Counted from the stretch's first letter, positions 1 through 8,305 are shown. The stretch: 15,563 nt of DNA from Chitinophagaceae bacterium (GCA_003455235.1 DMRT01000130.1:1-15563); one strand, 5' to 3'. Translations and numbers: made by a program. The notes: generated by a model not told the origin, from the sequence alone.

Positions 1-930
1 GGCAGCCAGGTCAACCGGTGTGATCTGGAATGCTGTGGCATTGGTGGCACCTTTGATCAGCACGCCGCTTCCGAAACTTACGGTAACATAGGTGCTGGCC
101 CCGGCATTAACATACAGTGTTTTTAATGTGCCAGTCTTTAGATCGGTGGAGAAGTTACGGGAGCCGATCACGTGATAGCGCAGGATGTTGGTGAGCGTGG
201 TGAGTCCTGCACCACTGAGTCCGGCAATGGTGGTGGCATCATAGCCGTTTGCTGTCATCACTGAATTGGGAATGGCAAAAGGGGTGATGGGGGCGGAGGC
301 CGCCGGTGAAAACACGCTGGTAAGTCCGGCCTTGGTGATGGCCTGTACCATCAGCGAATAATTCGTGTTGGCATTGAGCAGGTTGATGATTGACGTGTTC
401 GGAGGCAGCAGTACCTTATCAATTTTATGAATGATGCCGTTGCTGCAGCGGATGTCCCGCTGGGTGATCATACAGCCACTCACAAATATCTTGTCATTCG
501 CTTTGTCTTTATAGCTATAGTTGCTGTAGCCGGCAATGGAGCCCATGGGAGCATTGGGGCCATCTGGTATTTCATAACTGGTGCGTGCCGTGAAGGTTCC
601 GGCAGCACTGGTTTGAAAATGGTTCAGCACCAACGCGGTCAATGTAACTGAATCGATGCTGGCCAGTGATGCGCTGGTGATGCCCGCTGCATTAAAAGCG
701 GCATCGGTGGGTGCAAAGACGGTGAAAGGACCGGGGCCCTGTGTGAAGGTTTCCAGCTTTGCCTGTTTGATGGCCGCTTTCAGAATACTGAATTCGGAGG
801 AGCTGCCAAGCGTAGCATCCAGGGAAGGTCCGGTTACAGGATCATCCGATTTGTCGCACTGGATGAAGAACAGGCTGCTGCAGATAAGCAGCGCCGGTAC
901 CAGTATGTATTTTTTTATTGTATTGTGCAT
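1..930 (-). CDS. Fasciclin (FAS1) repeat lipoprotein, 3' end outside window
   Basis: The frame opens with ATG at 930 and stays open for 310 codons to the left edge, so the C-terminus is missing. Residues 1-25 form a lipoprotein-type signal (hydrophobic 9-23, then Cys25); the residue before the Cys is Gln, an imperfect lipobox. The acidic stretch C-DKSDD after the Cys resembles Bacteroidota surface-export signals. A first FAS1 domain covers about residues 42-177, with the H1-like motif GPFTVFAPTDAAF (67-79), a central NH pair and the H2-like motif NGIIHKIDKVLLP before residue 177. A second FAS1 domain begins near residue 185 and shows the YH motif in LRYHVIG (250-256). FAS1 domains are known adhesion or matrix-binding modules. 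The start lies 10 bases after the DUF4397 stop, so the gene is probably the fourth of the susC operon. A surface adhesion or ligand-binding role is inferred; the family call is firm. Confidence 0.88.
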   Translation of the reverse strand, partial: MHNTIKKYILVPALLICSSLFFIQCDKSDDPVTGPSLDATLGSSSEFSILKAAIKQAKLETFTQGPGPFTVFAPTDAAFNAAGITSASLASIDSVTLTALVLNHFQTSAAGTFTARTSYEIPDGPNAPMGSIAGYSNYSYKDKANDKIFVSGCMITQRDIRCSNGIIHKIDKVLLPPNTSIINLLNANTNYSLMVQAITKAGLTSVFSPAASAPITPFAIPNSVMTANGYDATTIAGLSGAGLTTLTNILRYHVIGSRNFSTDLKTGTLKTLYVNAGASTYVTVSFGSGVLIKGATNATAFQITPVDLAA

Positions 931-940
931 AGATCGGTAT

Positions 941-1720
941 TTATTGGTTAATGACTACAGATAATTGCGGGGCAAGGTTGGTTGCAGTGGAACCGTTGTA
1001 GCCCCTGGCCACCAGTGTATAGATCCTACGGTTGGTGAGGTTTGCCGCAAAAGCCCTCCGCTGAATGGGTGTGGTGCTGGAAGCGGCGCCTGCGGGACGG
1101 ATAAAGAATGAATCGGTTGGAATGGGTACATCAAAACTGTTGGAATATCCTTTGAAGGCAATGTTGCTGGCAATGATCGTGGCAACACCGTTATTGGCGC
1201 CGCGGTAAAGGTCAATGGCCGGTACATTGGGCATGGCATTCACGAATTTCATCCGAACAAAGCCACTGTCGGGTGCAGACCGGTCATCCGGAACACTGAA
1301 GCCCTTGGTATTGGCAGCGGTATCGGTGATGTAGTAGGTATAAAAACGATTCGCTTCAAAACTTTCCGTGAATTCAAACAGCTTGGTCATCTGGTTGCCC
1401 GTTCCCGGGATGGGAGTAAAGCCCTGAACCTTGGTGCTGCCTGGAGTTACCCATAGGTAATCGCCATTGCTGCTTCCGCCGGTATTGAATCCGCCACCCG
1501 GGAAACCGATGGGAGCGGTTAGCGTATTGCTCACCGGTTTGTCGTTGATATAAAGAATGGTGTTTGGCAGCACGGTATATGCAGCGAAATAACCCAGCTT
1601 CACCTGTGCCGAACCATCGCTGGAGGTTCGTTCTGTAATGTTGTACGAGTTTTTCTTGCAGCCCCAGAATACCAGGGAAGAGGCAGCAAACATCAGCGTT
1701 ATAACTATTTTATGTTTCAT
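941..1720 (-). CDS. DUF4397 domain lipoprotein
   Basis: A 259-residue protein with a lipoprotein signal peptide: Lys2/Lys4, hydrophobic residues 5-19, and a lipobox-like VFWGC with Cys21, followed by KKN. The mature part looks like two similar beta-rich units. One carries the pattern AAYTVLPNTILYINDKPV, the other VRMKFVNAMPNVPAIDLYRG followed later by YTLVARGY near the C-terminus. These are hallmarks of DUF4397, a family of predicted beta-sandwich envelope proteins with no established biochemical role. The ATG at 1720 puts the signal peptide at the very start. The gap to the susD-like stop is 23 bases and to the next gene 10 bases, which supports co-transcription with susC/susD and the FAS1 gene. 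It is probably an outer-membrane lipoprotein accessory to the transporter or an independent surface protein; which one cannot be told from sequence. Confidence 0.85.
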   Translation of the reverse strand: MKHKIVITLMFAASSLVFWGCKKNSYNITERTSSDGSAQVKLGYFAAYTVLPNTILYINDKPVSNTLTAPIGFPGGGFNTGGSSNGDYLWVTPGSTKVQGFTPIPGTGNQMTKLFEFTESFEANRFYTYYITDTAANTKGFSVPDDRSAPDSGFVRMKFVNAMPNVPAIDLYRGANNGVATIIASNIAFKGYSNSFDVPIPTDSFFIRPAGAASSTTPIQRRAFAANLTNRRIYTLVARGYNGSTATNLAPQLSVVINQ

Positions 1721-1743
1721 AATTTAGAATTAAAGGTTTTGAA

Positions 1744-3468
1744 TCAGGGTTTGCTGAACCAGCATTCATACGTATGATAATCGAGGTTCAGTCCTCCGAT
1801 GCGCAGCAGTTCATCCCGGTTCCACACGTATTCACTGTTGTACCTCGGGCGTACCCGGTATACCGGTTTGCCCAGGTTGTCGGCAAAGAGCGGGGCAGGC
1901 AATACCATGGAACGGTAAACCTGCTGGCCTGTTAATGCATCAATGTCTGTCCAGTGATACCTCCGGATATCCACGAATGTTTCAAAGAAACCCCATCCCC
2001 ACAGGGCGATGTATTTCTGCAGCATGATGTCGGAAAGGGTCAGCGTACCCGTGGTCCGCTTCACATTATTTCCATTCAGGTAAGCCGTTCTGTCGGCCGC
2101 ACTGATAGGAGCGCCATTGAATATGGTCACGTTGCTCCTGGGGAAAGTGGCCCTGTTGATGAAATCAAAATGCAGGTTGATGCCGCTGGTGTAGGCAGCC
2201 AGTGCAGTAGTAAGGTCGTTTTTACGGAATGCTGCTTCGGCTTTGATGAACTGAATTTCGCTGGCGCTCATTATGGGCAGCACACAGCGGTCGGCGAAAA
2301 GATAATGTTTATACAACGGGTTGAAAACGGCAGCCGACGGATTGGCATTGAAAGAGATTTCTTTGAATGAACTGTCTGTCCACATACCGCTGATCCGTTT
2401 ACGTGCATTGATCCAGTTGGCCGATCCCACGGCATAGCTGTTGGTGGGAAGGGTAAGGGTGGCATTGGGATCGCCGGTGGCAGGCGCCACACCCCGGTAT
2501 CCTCCATTACCATTGGTGGTATCTTCCGAACACGTGAGCAGGTGTTTCATGCGGGGATCCCTGTTGAACGCCGTGGCGCTGCTGGCGGTAACGCCGGTAA
2601 GTACCGTGCCATCAAGCAGCCGTACAATAAAATCACTCTGCCGGAAACTGGTGAGGTTATCCCGGTAGGTGCCGAAGAAATTGGCATCGTCGTTCTTGGC
2701 TGCATCAAAAGGAACCAGGAAATCGTCACTTACATCCACCAGTGCCCGGTTGCAGAAAGTGATTACCGAGTCGGCATTGTAAATGGATTTATTGGTGATG
2801 CGGTGGGCATTGCGTGCCATCAGTCCCCAGGCAAATTTGATCCACCTGGATGCATTGCCGCTGTAAACATAATCGCCTTTTGCTAAACGCACGCTGGTCG
2901 GGTTAAGGTCGGTGCGGCTTAAATTGTAAATACCGAGGCGGAGAATGGAATCAATGCCTTCATAGATCTGTTCCTGGTCGTCGTATTTAAAGAAGGCTTT
3001 GTTTTCTTTGAAGGCTTCGGAGAAAATGATCTCGCCATGGTAATCGGTGGCGTACTGGAACATCATTGCTTTCAGCACCTGTGCTGCGCCTACATAATCC
3101 CACTGTCCTTTTTCACTGCCGTTCTTGATGATATAATCCAGGTTGGCACCCAGTCCGAAATAACACTGGCGCCAGATATCACCGTTCACGTCACTGCCGG
3201 CATTATATCCCTGGCGGTCCATGTTATTAACGGTGCCTGTAGTGGCAGCGCCGAAATTCTGTACATATTTACTGGCATAGCGGGCGTCAAATTGCAGTCC
3301 GCGTGGGATAGCGCCCAGCATGGCCGGGAATACCGAAGATGCGTCCGGGCTTTGCGGCGTATCCGGGTCGCTGTTTATATCCAGGTACTTTTTACAGCCA
3401 GTCATTACCAACAGGAATAAGATGGCTGCTGTTCCTAATAATAAAAAATTCTTTTTCATAATTGTCAT
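1744..3468 (-). CDS. SusD/RagB-family outer-membrane lipoprotein (SusD-like_2 type)
   Basis: A 574-residue surface lipoprotein expected to form the substrate-binding lid over the SusC-like barrel encoded just upstream. The signal peptide ends in a lipobox VMTGC with Cys25, followed by KKYLDINSDPDTPQ, typical of SusD N-termini. TPR-like helical regions are recognisable: YHGEIIFSEAFK near residue 145, the EIQFIKAEAAFR helix starting around 404, and the C-terminal block IMLQKYIALWGWGFFETF (481-498) followed by IRRYHW (501-506). This layout fits the SusD-like_2 branch rather than classical starch-binding SusD. A second ATG three codons in (3459) would give a more usual MKKNFLLLG signal peptide and may be the true start; the ATG at 3468 is the longer option. 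The susC-like stop lies 11 bases upstream. The ligand cannot be predicted. The family call is firm. Confidence 0.93.
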   Translation of the reverse strand: MTIMKKNFLLLGTAAILFLLVMTGCKKYLDINSDPDTPQSPDASSVFPAMLGAIPRGLQFDARYASKYVQNFGAATTGTVNNMDRQGYNAGSDVNGDIWRQCYFGLGANLDYIIKNGSEKGQWDYVGAAQVLKAMMFQYATDYHGEIIFSEAFKENKAFFKYDDQEQIYEGIDSILRLGIYNLSRTDLNPTSVRLAKGDYVYSGNASRWIKFAWGLMARNAHRITNKSIYNADSVITFCNRALVDVSDDFLVPFDAAKNDDANFFGTYRDNLTSFRQSDFIVRLLDGTVLTGVTASSATAFNRDPRMKHLLTCSEDTTNGNGGYRGVAPATGDPNATLTLPTNSYAVGSANWINARKRISGMWTDSSFKEISFNANPSAAVFNPLYKHYLFADRCVLPIMSASEIQFIKAEAAFRKNDLTTALAAYTSGINLHFDFINRATFPRSNVTIFNGAPISAADRTAYLNGNNVKRTTGTLTLSDIMLQKYIALWGWGFFETFVDIRRYHWTDIDALTGQQVYRSMVLPAPLFADNLGKPVYRVRPRYNSEYVWNRDELLRIGGLNLDYHTYECWFSKP

Positions 3469-3479
3469 TATTAATTTTT

Positions 3480-6400
3480 TTAGAATTGAACTTTACAACC
3501 AATATTTAATCCTCTTGGAGTTGAAATAGAACCATAGTCAATGCCGGCACCACCATATCCTCTTGAGAAGGCCGTGTTGGTATTCACGCTCGGATCAGCG
3601 CCGGTATAGTTGGTAATCATGAACAGGTCGGTTCCGGTGATGAACACCGAAGCGTTGCTGATTATTTTCTGCCTTTTCAGCAGGGATTTGGGCAGGTTGT
3701 AGGTGAGGGTGGCGTCACGCAGCCTCATCCAGTTTACGGTTTCAATGAAGTCGGCTTCTGAAACGTTGCCTGCTGCATAATAATCACTGCGGTAGTAGGG
3801 ATAAACAGTAATGGTGTTTTGGGTTGGGTTGGTGGTGTTCTGCAACCCGTCATTCAGCACACCATTGATCACCACCGGGGTTTCCCTGTCGAGTGTACGT
3901 TTGCTCAAACCGGTGAGGTAGAGATAATATTCATTGCCGTTCCACACATCGCCTCCTTTGCGGAAGTCGAGGTTAAAGCTCAGCGTGAAATTCTTATAAT
4001 AGAAGGTATTGATAAGCCCTATCTTGAAGTCCGGCTGGCGGTCGCCTGCAATCACAAAATCACCGGCGGCATTTACAGAAGGTAAACCGCTTGTTGGATT
4101 GATGAGAATCTGGCCGGCGGTGTTGCGCAGGATCGGAGTGGAAGCCAGGTTGCTGATAGAAGCACCGGGATACACCTGGCTGCGGAGGTTGCCAAATACC
4201 CAGGTATCACTGTCGTAGTATGTAGGCAGACCGGCTGGAAGTTCAATCACCTTACCCCTGTTGCGGTCGAAGTTTACGGTAACATCCCAGTTCAGTTTTT
4301 TTGACTTGATCACATTGCCGGTAATCACGGCTTCAATTCCTTTATTCTCTACCAAGCCACCATTCAGGTATTTCAACACAAAGCCGGTACCATAGCTAAC
4401 GCGGTTGGCAATGATTTGTCCTTTACTTCTCAGCGAATAGCGGGTGATATCGATCGAGAGCCTGTTGTTGAAGAATTTCAGCTCGACGCCGAACTCAAAG
4501 TTCTGGGTGCGTTCGGGTTCCAGTCCGAAGTTGTTTCCAAACACGCCGTTGGCAAAGCCACCGCCGGTGGAAGTGGCCTGGGCAAAGAGGCGGTCGATCA
4601 GGTAAGGCTGGTACAAACCTTTACCAGTGGTACCATAGCTGATTCTTGCCTTTCCGTAACTGAACCAGGGAAGTTTATCAAAAATCTTCAGGTCACCGAA
4701 GATGAAGCTGAGTGAAGCAGAACCGAAATTATAATACGGGTTCTTATCTACTTCACGGCTCATAAAGGTGCTGGTTCCTTCCCGGGTTCCGGCGAAGGAA
4801 GCATATACCAGGTTGTTATACGAAACAGAGGCTGTTCCGAAGAAACGCACTTTCCTTGTATTCAGCACCGCTGTTTTGGCAAACAGGCTCAGCGGGTCGG
4901 TGTTGTTGAGTGATTTGAAATTGATCTCATAGAAGCGTTCGCCGCGTTGTGCCTCGATCTTTGTTTTATTGTCGTCGTTGGCAAAACCTACCGTCAGTGA
5001 ACTGGATATCTTACCGAATTTCTTTTTCACGGTTCCTTTGAACACGTTGCTGAGGTTCTTGGTATTTTGTTCATACACGGTATAGAATCCATTCACGGCA
5101 AAACCGAAACGGCTTTGCGGGTGCATGAGGAAATCCCCTGTCTGACTGTAAATGTCCAGACCGGTGGTATTGCTCAGGTTCAGCCATTTGAACGGATCGG
5201 CATTTAATGTTAATGTGAGGGTAACCCGGTTGGTTTTATCCTGTGATGTGTTTTTGTTCACGTCCCAGAACGGGTTGTCAAATTCGGCCGACAGGGCCGA
5301 AGAGTTGGAACGGTATAATTTACGGGAGCCATCGGCATTCTGGTAATCACGTACATCCAGGTCGCTGGGATAGTTCAGCAGGTTCAGCAGGTATCCGCCG
5401 GCACCTTTGGAAGCCTTGTCGGTGGTGGAATTGGAATACGTGATGCCGGAATTGATGCTGAATTTTTTTGAAACCTTCGCACTGCCGGTCAATCCTACAG
5501 TAAGTTTTTCGTAACCGGTGTTGGGAATCACACCTTCCTGGTTAAAGTAGCTGCCTGATAAACGGTAGGTGGTTATGTCACCACCGCCTTCTACGTCCAC
5601 GGTATGCTTTTGTGAAAAGCCGGTGCGGAAGAAGTTGCCGATATTATCATAGAGTTGTGTTCCTTCTTTGTACTTGGGCCCAAAATAGGCATACACGTTG
5701 CCGCTGGCAAATGGATTCACCACGGCATTGGGGTCGGCTATGCCGGCAGTACCACGGCCATACGTTGTTTGTATTTCGGGGAAGCGGTATAATTTTTCCC
5801 AGCGGAATGAATTACCATATCTCACCGTTGCCTTTCCCTGCTTGCCTTTTTTGGTGGTGATCACGATAGCACCCGATGCACCATCAGAACCATAGAGTGC
5901 AGTGGCCTCAGGTCCTTTTAATATGGTAACGCTTTCAATGTCTTCGGGGTTCAGGTCCATGGCCCGGTTGCCATAATCAGAGTTCCGGTTGGCAAAAGTA
6001 ACAGAACTGGCGTTGGATGCTGAAGCGAGGTTTTCCTGGTTCATGGTTTGGTTATCGTATGGTACCCCATCCACCACAAACAGCGGTGAATTGCTGTTAC
6101 CGATAGAAACGGCGCCGCGTAATACAATGGTAGTGGAAGCGCCTGGTGTACCCGAAGTGGGGGTGATGTTGGCACCTGCCACCCGGCCTGCCAGGGCATT
6201 GATCCAGTTGTCACGCTGTGTTTGTGAGATCTCTTCACCCTTTACGTCCTGGGCGGTATATCCCAATTCACGCTTACTTTTCTTTAAGCCGTAGGCGGTA
6301 ACCACCACTTCGCCCATCTGTTTCTGGGCCTGTACCAGCCGCACATTGATCTTGTTATCGGCCCCCACGGATATTTCCTGTTTGGCATAATCCACGAAGG

Positions 6401-6614
6401 TGAATACAAGCACCTGCCCCTTGGCTGCCTGGATGCTGTAATAACCGGCCTGGTTGGTCTTGGTTGCTGTTTTTGTTCCTTTTACTGTTACAGTAACATC
6501 CCGCAGCGGGGCATTGTCATCGTCGCCGACAACAACACCGGTAACCTGGGCATTGGTAATGACCGGAACAAGAAAAAAGCACAAAGCAATCAATCTGGTT
6601 GTAAATTTTCTCAT
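3480..6614 (-). CDS. SusC/RagA-family TonB-linked outer-membrane transporter
   Basis: A 1044-residue TonB-dependent outer-membrane protein, full length for the shorter SusC class. Residues 1-22 are a signal peptide (ITNA, then Gln23). Residues 24-94 form the carboxypeptidase-regulatory-like beta-sandwich (VTGVVVGDDDNAPLRDVTV, NQAGYYSI). A TonB-box-like segment GEVVVTAYG is at 101-109. The plug domain follows, with LFVVDGVPYD and the strongly conserved IESVTILKGPEATALYG and GAIVITTKKG motifs before about residue 256. The remainder is the 22-stranded beta-barrel, ending in Phe1044 as outer-membrane proteins usually do. With the SusD-like lipoprotein encoded 11 bases downstream it should form a pedal-bin-type importer driven by TonB-ExbBD. 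No anti-sigma or FecR-type signalling extension is present at the N-terminus. The substrate may be a glycan, peptide or other oligomer; no enzyme in the run narrows it. Confidence 0.95.
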   Translation of the reverse strand: MRKFTTRLIALCFFLVPVITNAQVTGVVVGDDDNAPLRDVTVTVKGTKTATKTNQAGYYSIQAAKGQVLVFTFVDYAKQEISVGADNKINVRLVQAQKQMGEVVVTAYGLKKSKRELGYTAQDVKGEEISQTQRDNWINALAGRVAGANITPTSGTPGASTTIVLRGAVSIGNSNSPLFVVDGVPYDNQTMNQENLASASNASSVTFANRNSDYGNRAMDLNPEDIESVTILKGPEATALYGSDGASGAIVITTKKGKQGKATVRYGNSFRWEKLYRFPEIQTTYGRGTAGIADPNAVVNPFASGNVYAYFGPKYKEGTQLYDNIGNFFRTGFSQKHTVDVEGGGDITTYRLSGSYFNQEGVIPNTGYEKLTVGLTGSAKVSKKFSINSGITYSNSTTDKASKGAGGYLLNLLNYPSDLDVRDYQNADGSRKLYRSNSSALSAEFDNPFWDVNKNTSQDKTNRVTLTLTLNADPFKWLNLSNTTGLDIYSQTGDFLMHPQSRFGFAVNGFYTVYEQNTKNLSNVFKGTVKKKFGKISSSLTVGFANDDNKTKIEAQRGERFYEINFKSLNNTDPLSLFAKTAVLNTRKVRFFGTASVSYNNLVYASFAGTREGTSTFMSREVDKNPYYNFGSASLSFIFGDLKIFDKLPWFSYGKARISYGTTGKGLYQPYLIDRLFAQATSTGGGFANGVFGNNFGLEPERTQNFEFGVELKFFNNRLSIDITRYSLRSKGQIIANRVSYGTGFVLKYLNGGLVENKGIEAVITGNVIKSKKLNWDVTVNFDRNRGKVIELPAGLPTYYDSDTWVFGNLRSQVYPGASISNLASTPILRNTAGQILINPTSGLPSVNAAGDFVIAGDRQPDFKIGLINTFYYKNFTLSFNLDFRKGGDVWNGNEYYLYLTGLSKRTLDRETPVVINGVLNDGLQNTTNPTQNTITVYPYYRSDYYAAGNVSEADFIETVNWMRLRDATLTYNLPKSLLKRQKIISNASVFITGTDLFMITNYTGADPSVNTNTAFSRGYGGAGIDYGSISTPRGLNIGCKVQF

Positions 6615-6973
6615 ATAGTCGTGTTTTGGTTTGTTTTATGAGTTGATAAAATGGGTTTGGGTGTCAGTGGAAATTTCATGGGGAAGGGAGTTGGTAACTA
6701 CATAAGGATTTTGGAAGTGGCCGACTGAACGGGCATGTAAAACGGAGGGTAAAACAGGTATAAATAAAAAAGCCTGTAACATTTTTTTATACAGACCTGA
6801 CTGGTATAACGTGTACACCTGCATTCTCAGATAGCTTTAGTTTTATTGCATCTCAAAATAGTATTAAAAATGCAAAAAAGCGCAGAATCCGGCTAAAAAT
6901 ATTGCACATTCTATGTAAAAACGGGCATAAGTTGCTTTGCAGCTAAGCGGTTTTTTGCAGGAAATAACCAGGA
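6615..6973 (-). other. 359-base non-coding stretch upstream of the susC-like operon
   Basis: This stretch lies between the stop of the serine hydrolase gene and the ATG of the susC-like gene, both on the minus strand. It is AT-rich in its upstream half (6840-6930) and more CT-rich on the coding strand close to susC. I see no convincing gene. A 62-codon frame at 6636-6824 has no recognisable family and no good signal for translation. I see no strong hairpin plus T-run that would terminate the hydrolase transcript. An 8-base palindrome GTGTACAC sits at 6811-6818. The region must hold the operon promoter unless transcription reads through from the hydrolase. Confidence 0.6.
6826..6858 (-). promoter_or_regulatory. 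Weak candidate promoter for the susC-like operon
   Basis: On the minus strand a TTTTG (6858-6854) is followed after 20 bases by TATCTGAG (6833-6826), which matches the Bacteroidota -7 consensus TAnnTTTG at only four of its six fixed positions. The spacing is right but the -7 match is poor. It would give a leader of about 200 bases before the susC ATG. A nearby TATTTTG is one base short of the consensus. This is a candidate only. Confidence 0.22.
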
Positions 6974-8254
6974 CTATTTTTGGGGTCTTGTTTTTTTTGA
7001 GCCTGCAGTCATTTCGGGTGCCGGTAATTTCAGCAAACTGTCTGCCGAATGCTTACCGATCAATGAATCGGTTTCTTCCTCTTCCGTGGTGCCAAAGTAA
7101 TCGCCGAAGACCGAGGCCAGTATCCGGGAGTGATAAATGTTCCGGGTAAACCGGTTGCCAATGGCAATGATGGTTGCATCGTCGTTAATAAGCCGGATGA
7201 ATGCGGCATTGGTTCCATGCCAGCGGCCATTGTGGTAAATTATTTTTTTGCCGGTGGGATATACATACATCCGCCATCCCAGGCCATAATTGCGGATGCC
7301 GGGCTTTTCATTGCTGTAAGGAGCATAAGCCTGTTCCAGGGTTTCTTTGCTGAGCAATACATGGCTGCTGAGTGCCCGGTCCCAGGTAAGCAGGTCTCTT
7401 ACGGTGGTATATATATTCTTGTCGCCATAAACGCCATCCATAAAATCCAATGGCAGTAGTCTTCCCTTCCAGTCGTAACTGGGAACGGCTTTCAATGAAT
7501 CGGATAAGCTGTATACATAGGTATCCTTCATTTGTAAAACCCGGAAGAAGGTTTGTTGGAGATAGGCGGCGTATGTTTCACCGGTTATTTTTTCAATGAG
7601 TAATGCCAGCAAGGCATAATTGGTATTTGAATAGGAGAAGCGGGTATCGGGCGGCGCCACATCCACCATTTCAGTCTTGCGGGCAATGAGAAAATCAAGG
7701 ATGCCCTGGTTGGTTACAAATACTTTTTTATCCCATCCCATATTGTCGAGGAAGTGGGTATAGTTCGGCAGTCCGCTCCGGTGGTTCAATAAATTACGGA
7801 TGGTTACGCCGGGATAATTGAAGGAAGGGAAGTAATGACTGTATTCCTCATCCAGGTTCAGTTTTTTATCCTGCCACAGTTTTAATATGGCCATCGCGGT
7901 AAAGGTTTTGGATACCGAGGCAATGTGGAGGGAAGTATGCGGGTTGATGGAGTCCTGCCCGGGCAGGTGACCGGTGCCGGCGTATTGTTCAAAAACGATA
8001 TTACCTCCTTTTGCCACCAGGATGCCGCCGTTAAAGCCCCTTGGCCCCAGTGCCGAATCATACCAGGCCTGGCAGGCTGCACGTATCCGCTCTCTTTCTT
8101 CAGTGCTGATGGGAGCCGGGTTGGGAAGTGCAATTGCAGAACTGTCTTTCTTCTCTATTCCGGATGGCCTGGCAGACCGGTTGCAACCGGCAGTGATACT
8201 AAGCAATGCCGCAACGGCAAAGCAATAAAAGATGCGATGGGATATTGACGGCAT
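6974..8254 (-). CDS. Serine hydrolase lipoprotein, class C beta-lactamase/DD-peptidase-like family
   Basis: A 426-residue protein with the three active-site motifs of the beta-lactamase (PF00144) family: SxxK as S113-V-S-K116, YxN as Y208-S-N210, and a third motif H341-N-G343 in place of KTG. HxG in the third position is common in esterases, D-aminopeptidases and DD-carboxypeptidase-like members and does not point to antibiotic resistance. Residues 1-24 are a lipoprotein signal peptide (LLSITAGC, Cys24), so it is anchored in the envelope, probably facing the periplasm. The core runs from about residue 70 to 400, and a charged, low-complexity tail (TEEEETDSL, KKTRPQK) ends the protein. The substrate could be a peptidoglycan peptide, a D-amino-acid peptide or an ester. 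It diverges from serA across 51 bases and reads toward the susC operon, 359 bases away, so it is probably monocistronic. Confidence 0.88.
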   Translation of the reverse strand: MPSISHRIFYCFAVAALLSITAGCNRSARPSGIEKKDSSAIALPNPAPISTEERERIRAACQAWYDSALGPRGFNGGILVAKGGNIVFEQYAGTGHLPGQDSINPHTSLHIASVSKTFTAMAILKLWQDKKLNLDEEYSHYFPSFNYPGVTIRNLLNHRSGLPNYTHFLDNMGWDKKVFVTNQGILDFLIARKTEMVDVAPPDTRFSYSNTNYALLALLIEKITGETYAAYLQQTFFRVLQMKDTYVYSLSDSLKAVPSYDWKGRLLPLDFMDGVYGDKNIYTTVRDLLTWDRALSSHVLLSKETLEQAYAPYSNEKPGIRNYGLGWRMYVYPTGKKIIYHNGRWHGTNAAFIRLINDDATIIAIGNRFTRNIYHSRILASVFGDYFGTTEEEETDSLIGKHSADSLLKLPAPEMTAGSKKTRPQK

Positions 8255-8275
8255 GCAACCTAGCTTTAGATAGAA

Positions 8276-8283
8276 TATATTTG
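8276..8283 (+). promoter_or_regulatory. Probable -7 element of the serA promoter
   Basis: TATATTTG matches the Bacteroidota -7 consensus TAnnTTTG exactly and ends 22 bases before the serA ATG. No TTG sits at the expected 19-21 base distance upstream; the nearest, at 8245-8247, is 28 bases away and inside the hydrolase reading frame. It overlaps a near-palindrome TTTGTGCAAA (8280-8289). The exact match in the only available 51-base gap is the main support. Confidence 0.45.
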
Positions 8284-8305
8284 TGCAAAATACGCTGTAA
8301 TCGTC

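Noticed and set aside
1..6614. A classical polysaccharide utilisation locus.
   Set aside because: SusC and SusD are present, but no glycoside hydrolase, lyase, sulfatase, SusE/F-like protein or local HTCS regulator is visible, so a glycan substrate cannot be claimed.
6811..6818. 8-base palindrome GTGTACAC as an operator.
   Set aside because: A perfect 8-base palindrome is expected by chance in a window of this size, and no second copy or positioning relative to a good promoter supports it.
6636..6824. A 62-codon minus-strand frame between the hydrolase and susC genes, with a hydrophobic middle part.
   Set aside because: No recognisable family, no promoter or ribosome-binding context, and its His/Pro/Ser-rich end looks like translated non-coding DNA.
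6974..8254. Antibiotic-resistance beta-lactamase reading of the serine hydrolase.
   Set aside because: SxxK and YxN are shared by esterases, aminopeptidases and DD-peptidases; the third motif is HNG rather than KTG, and the protein is a lipoprotein. Nothing specific supports beta-lactam hydrolysis.
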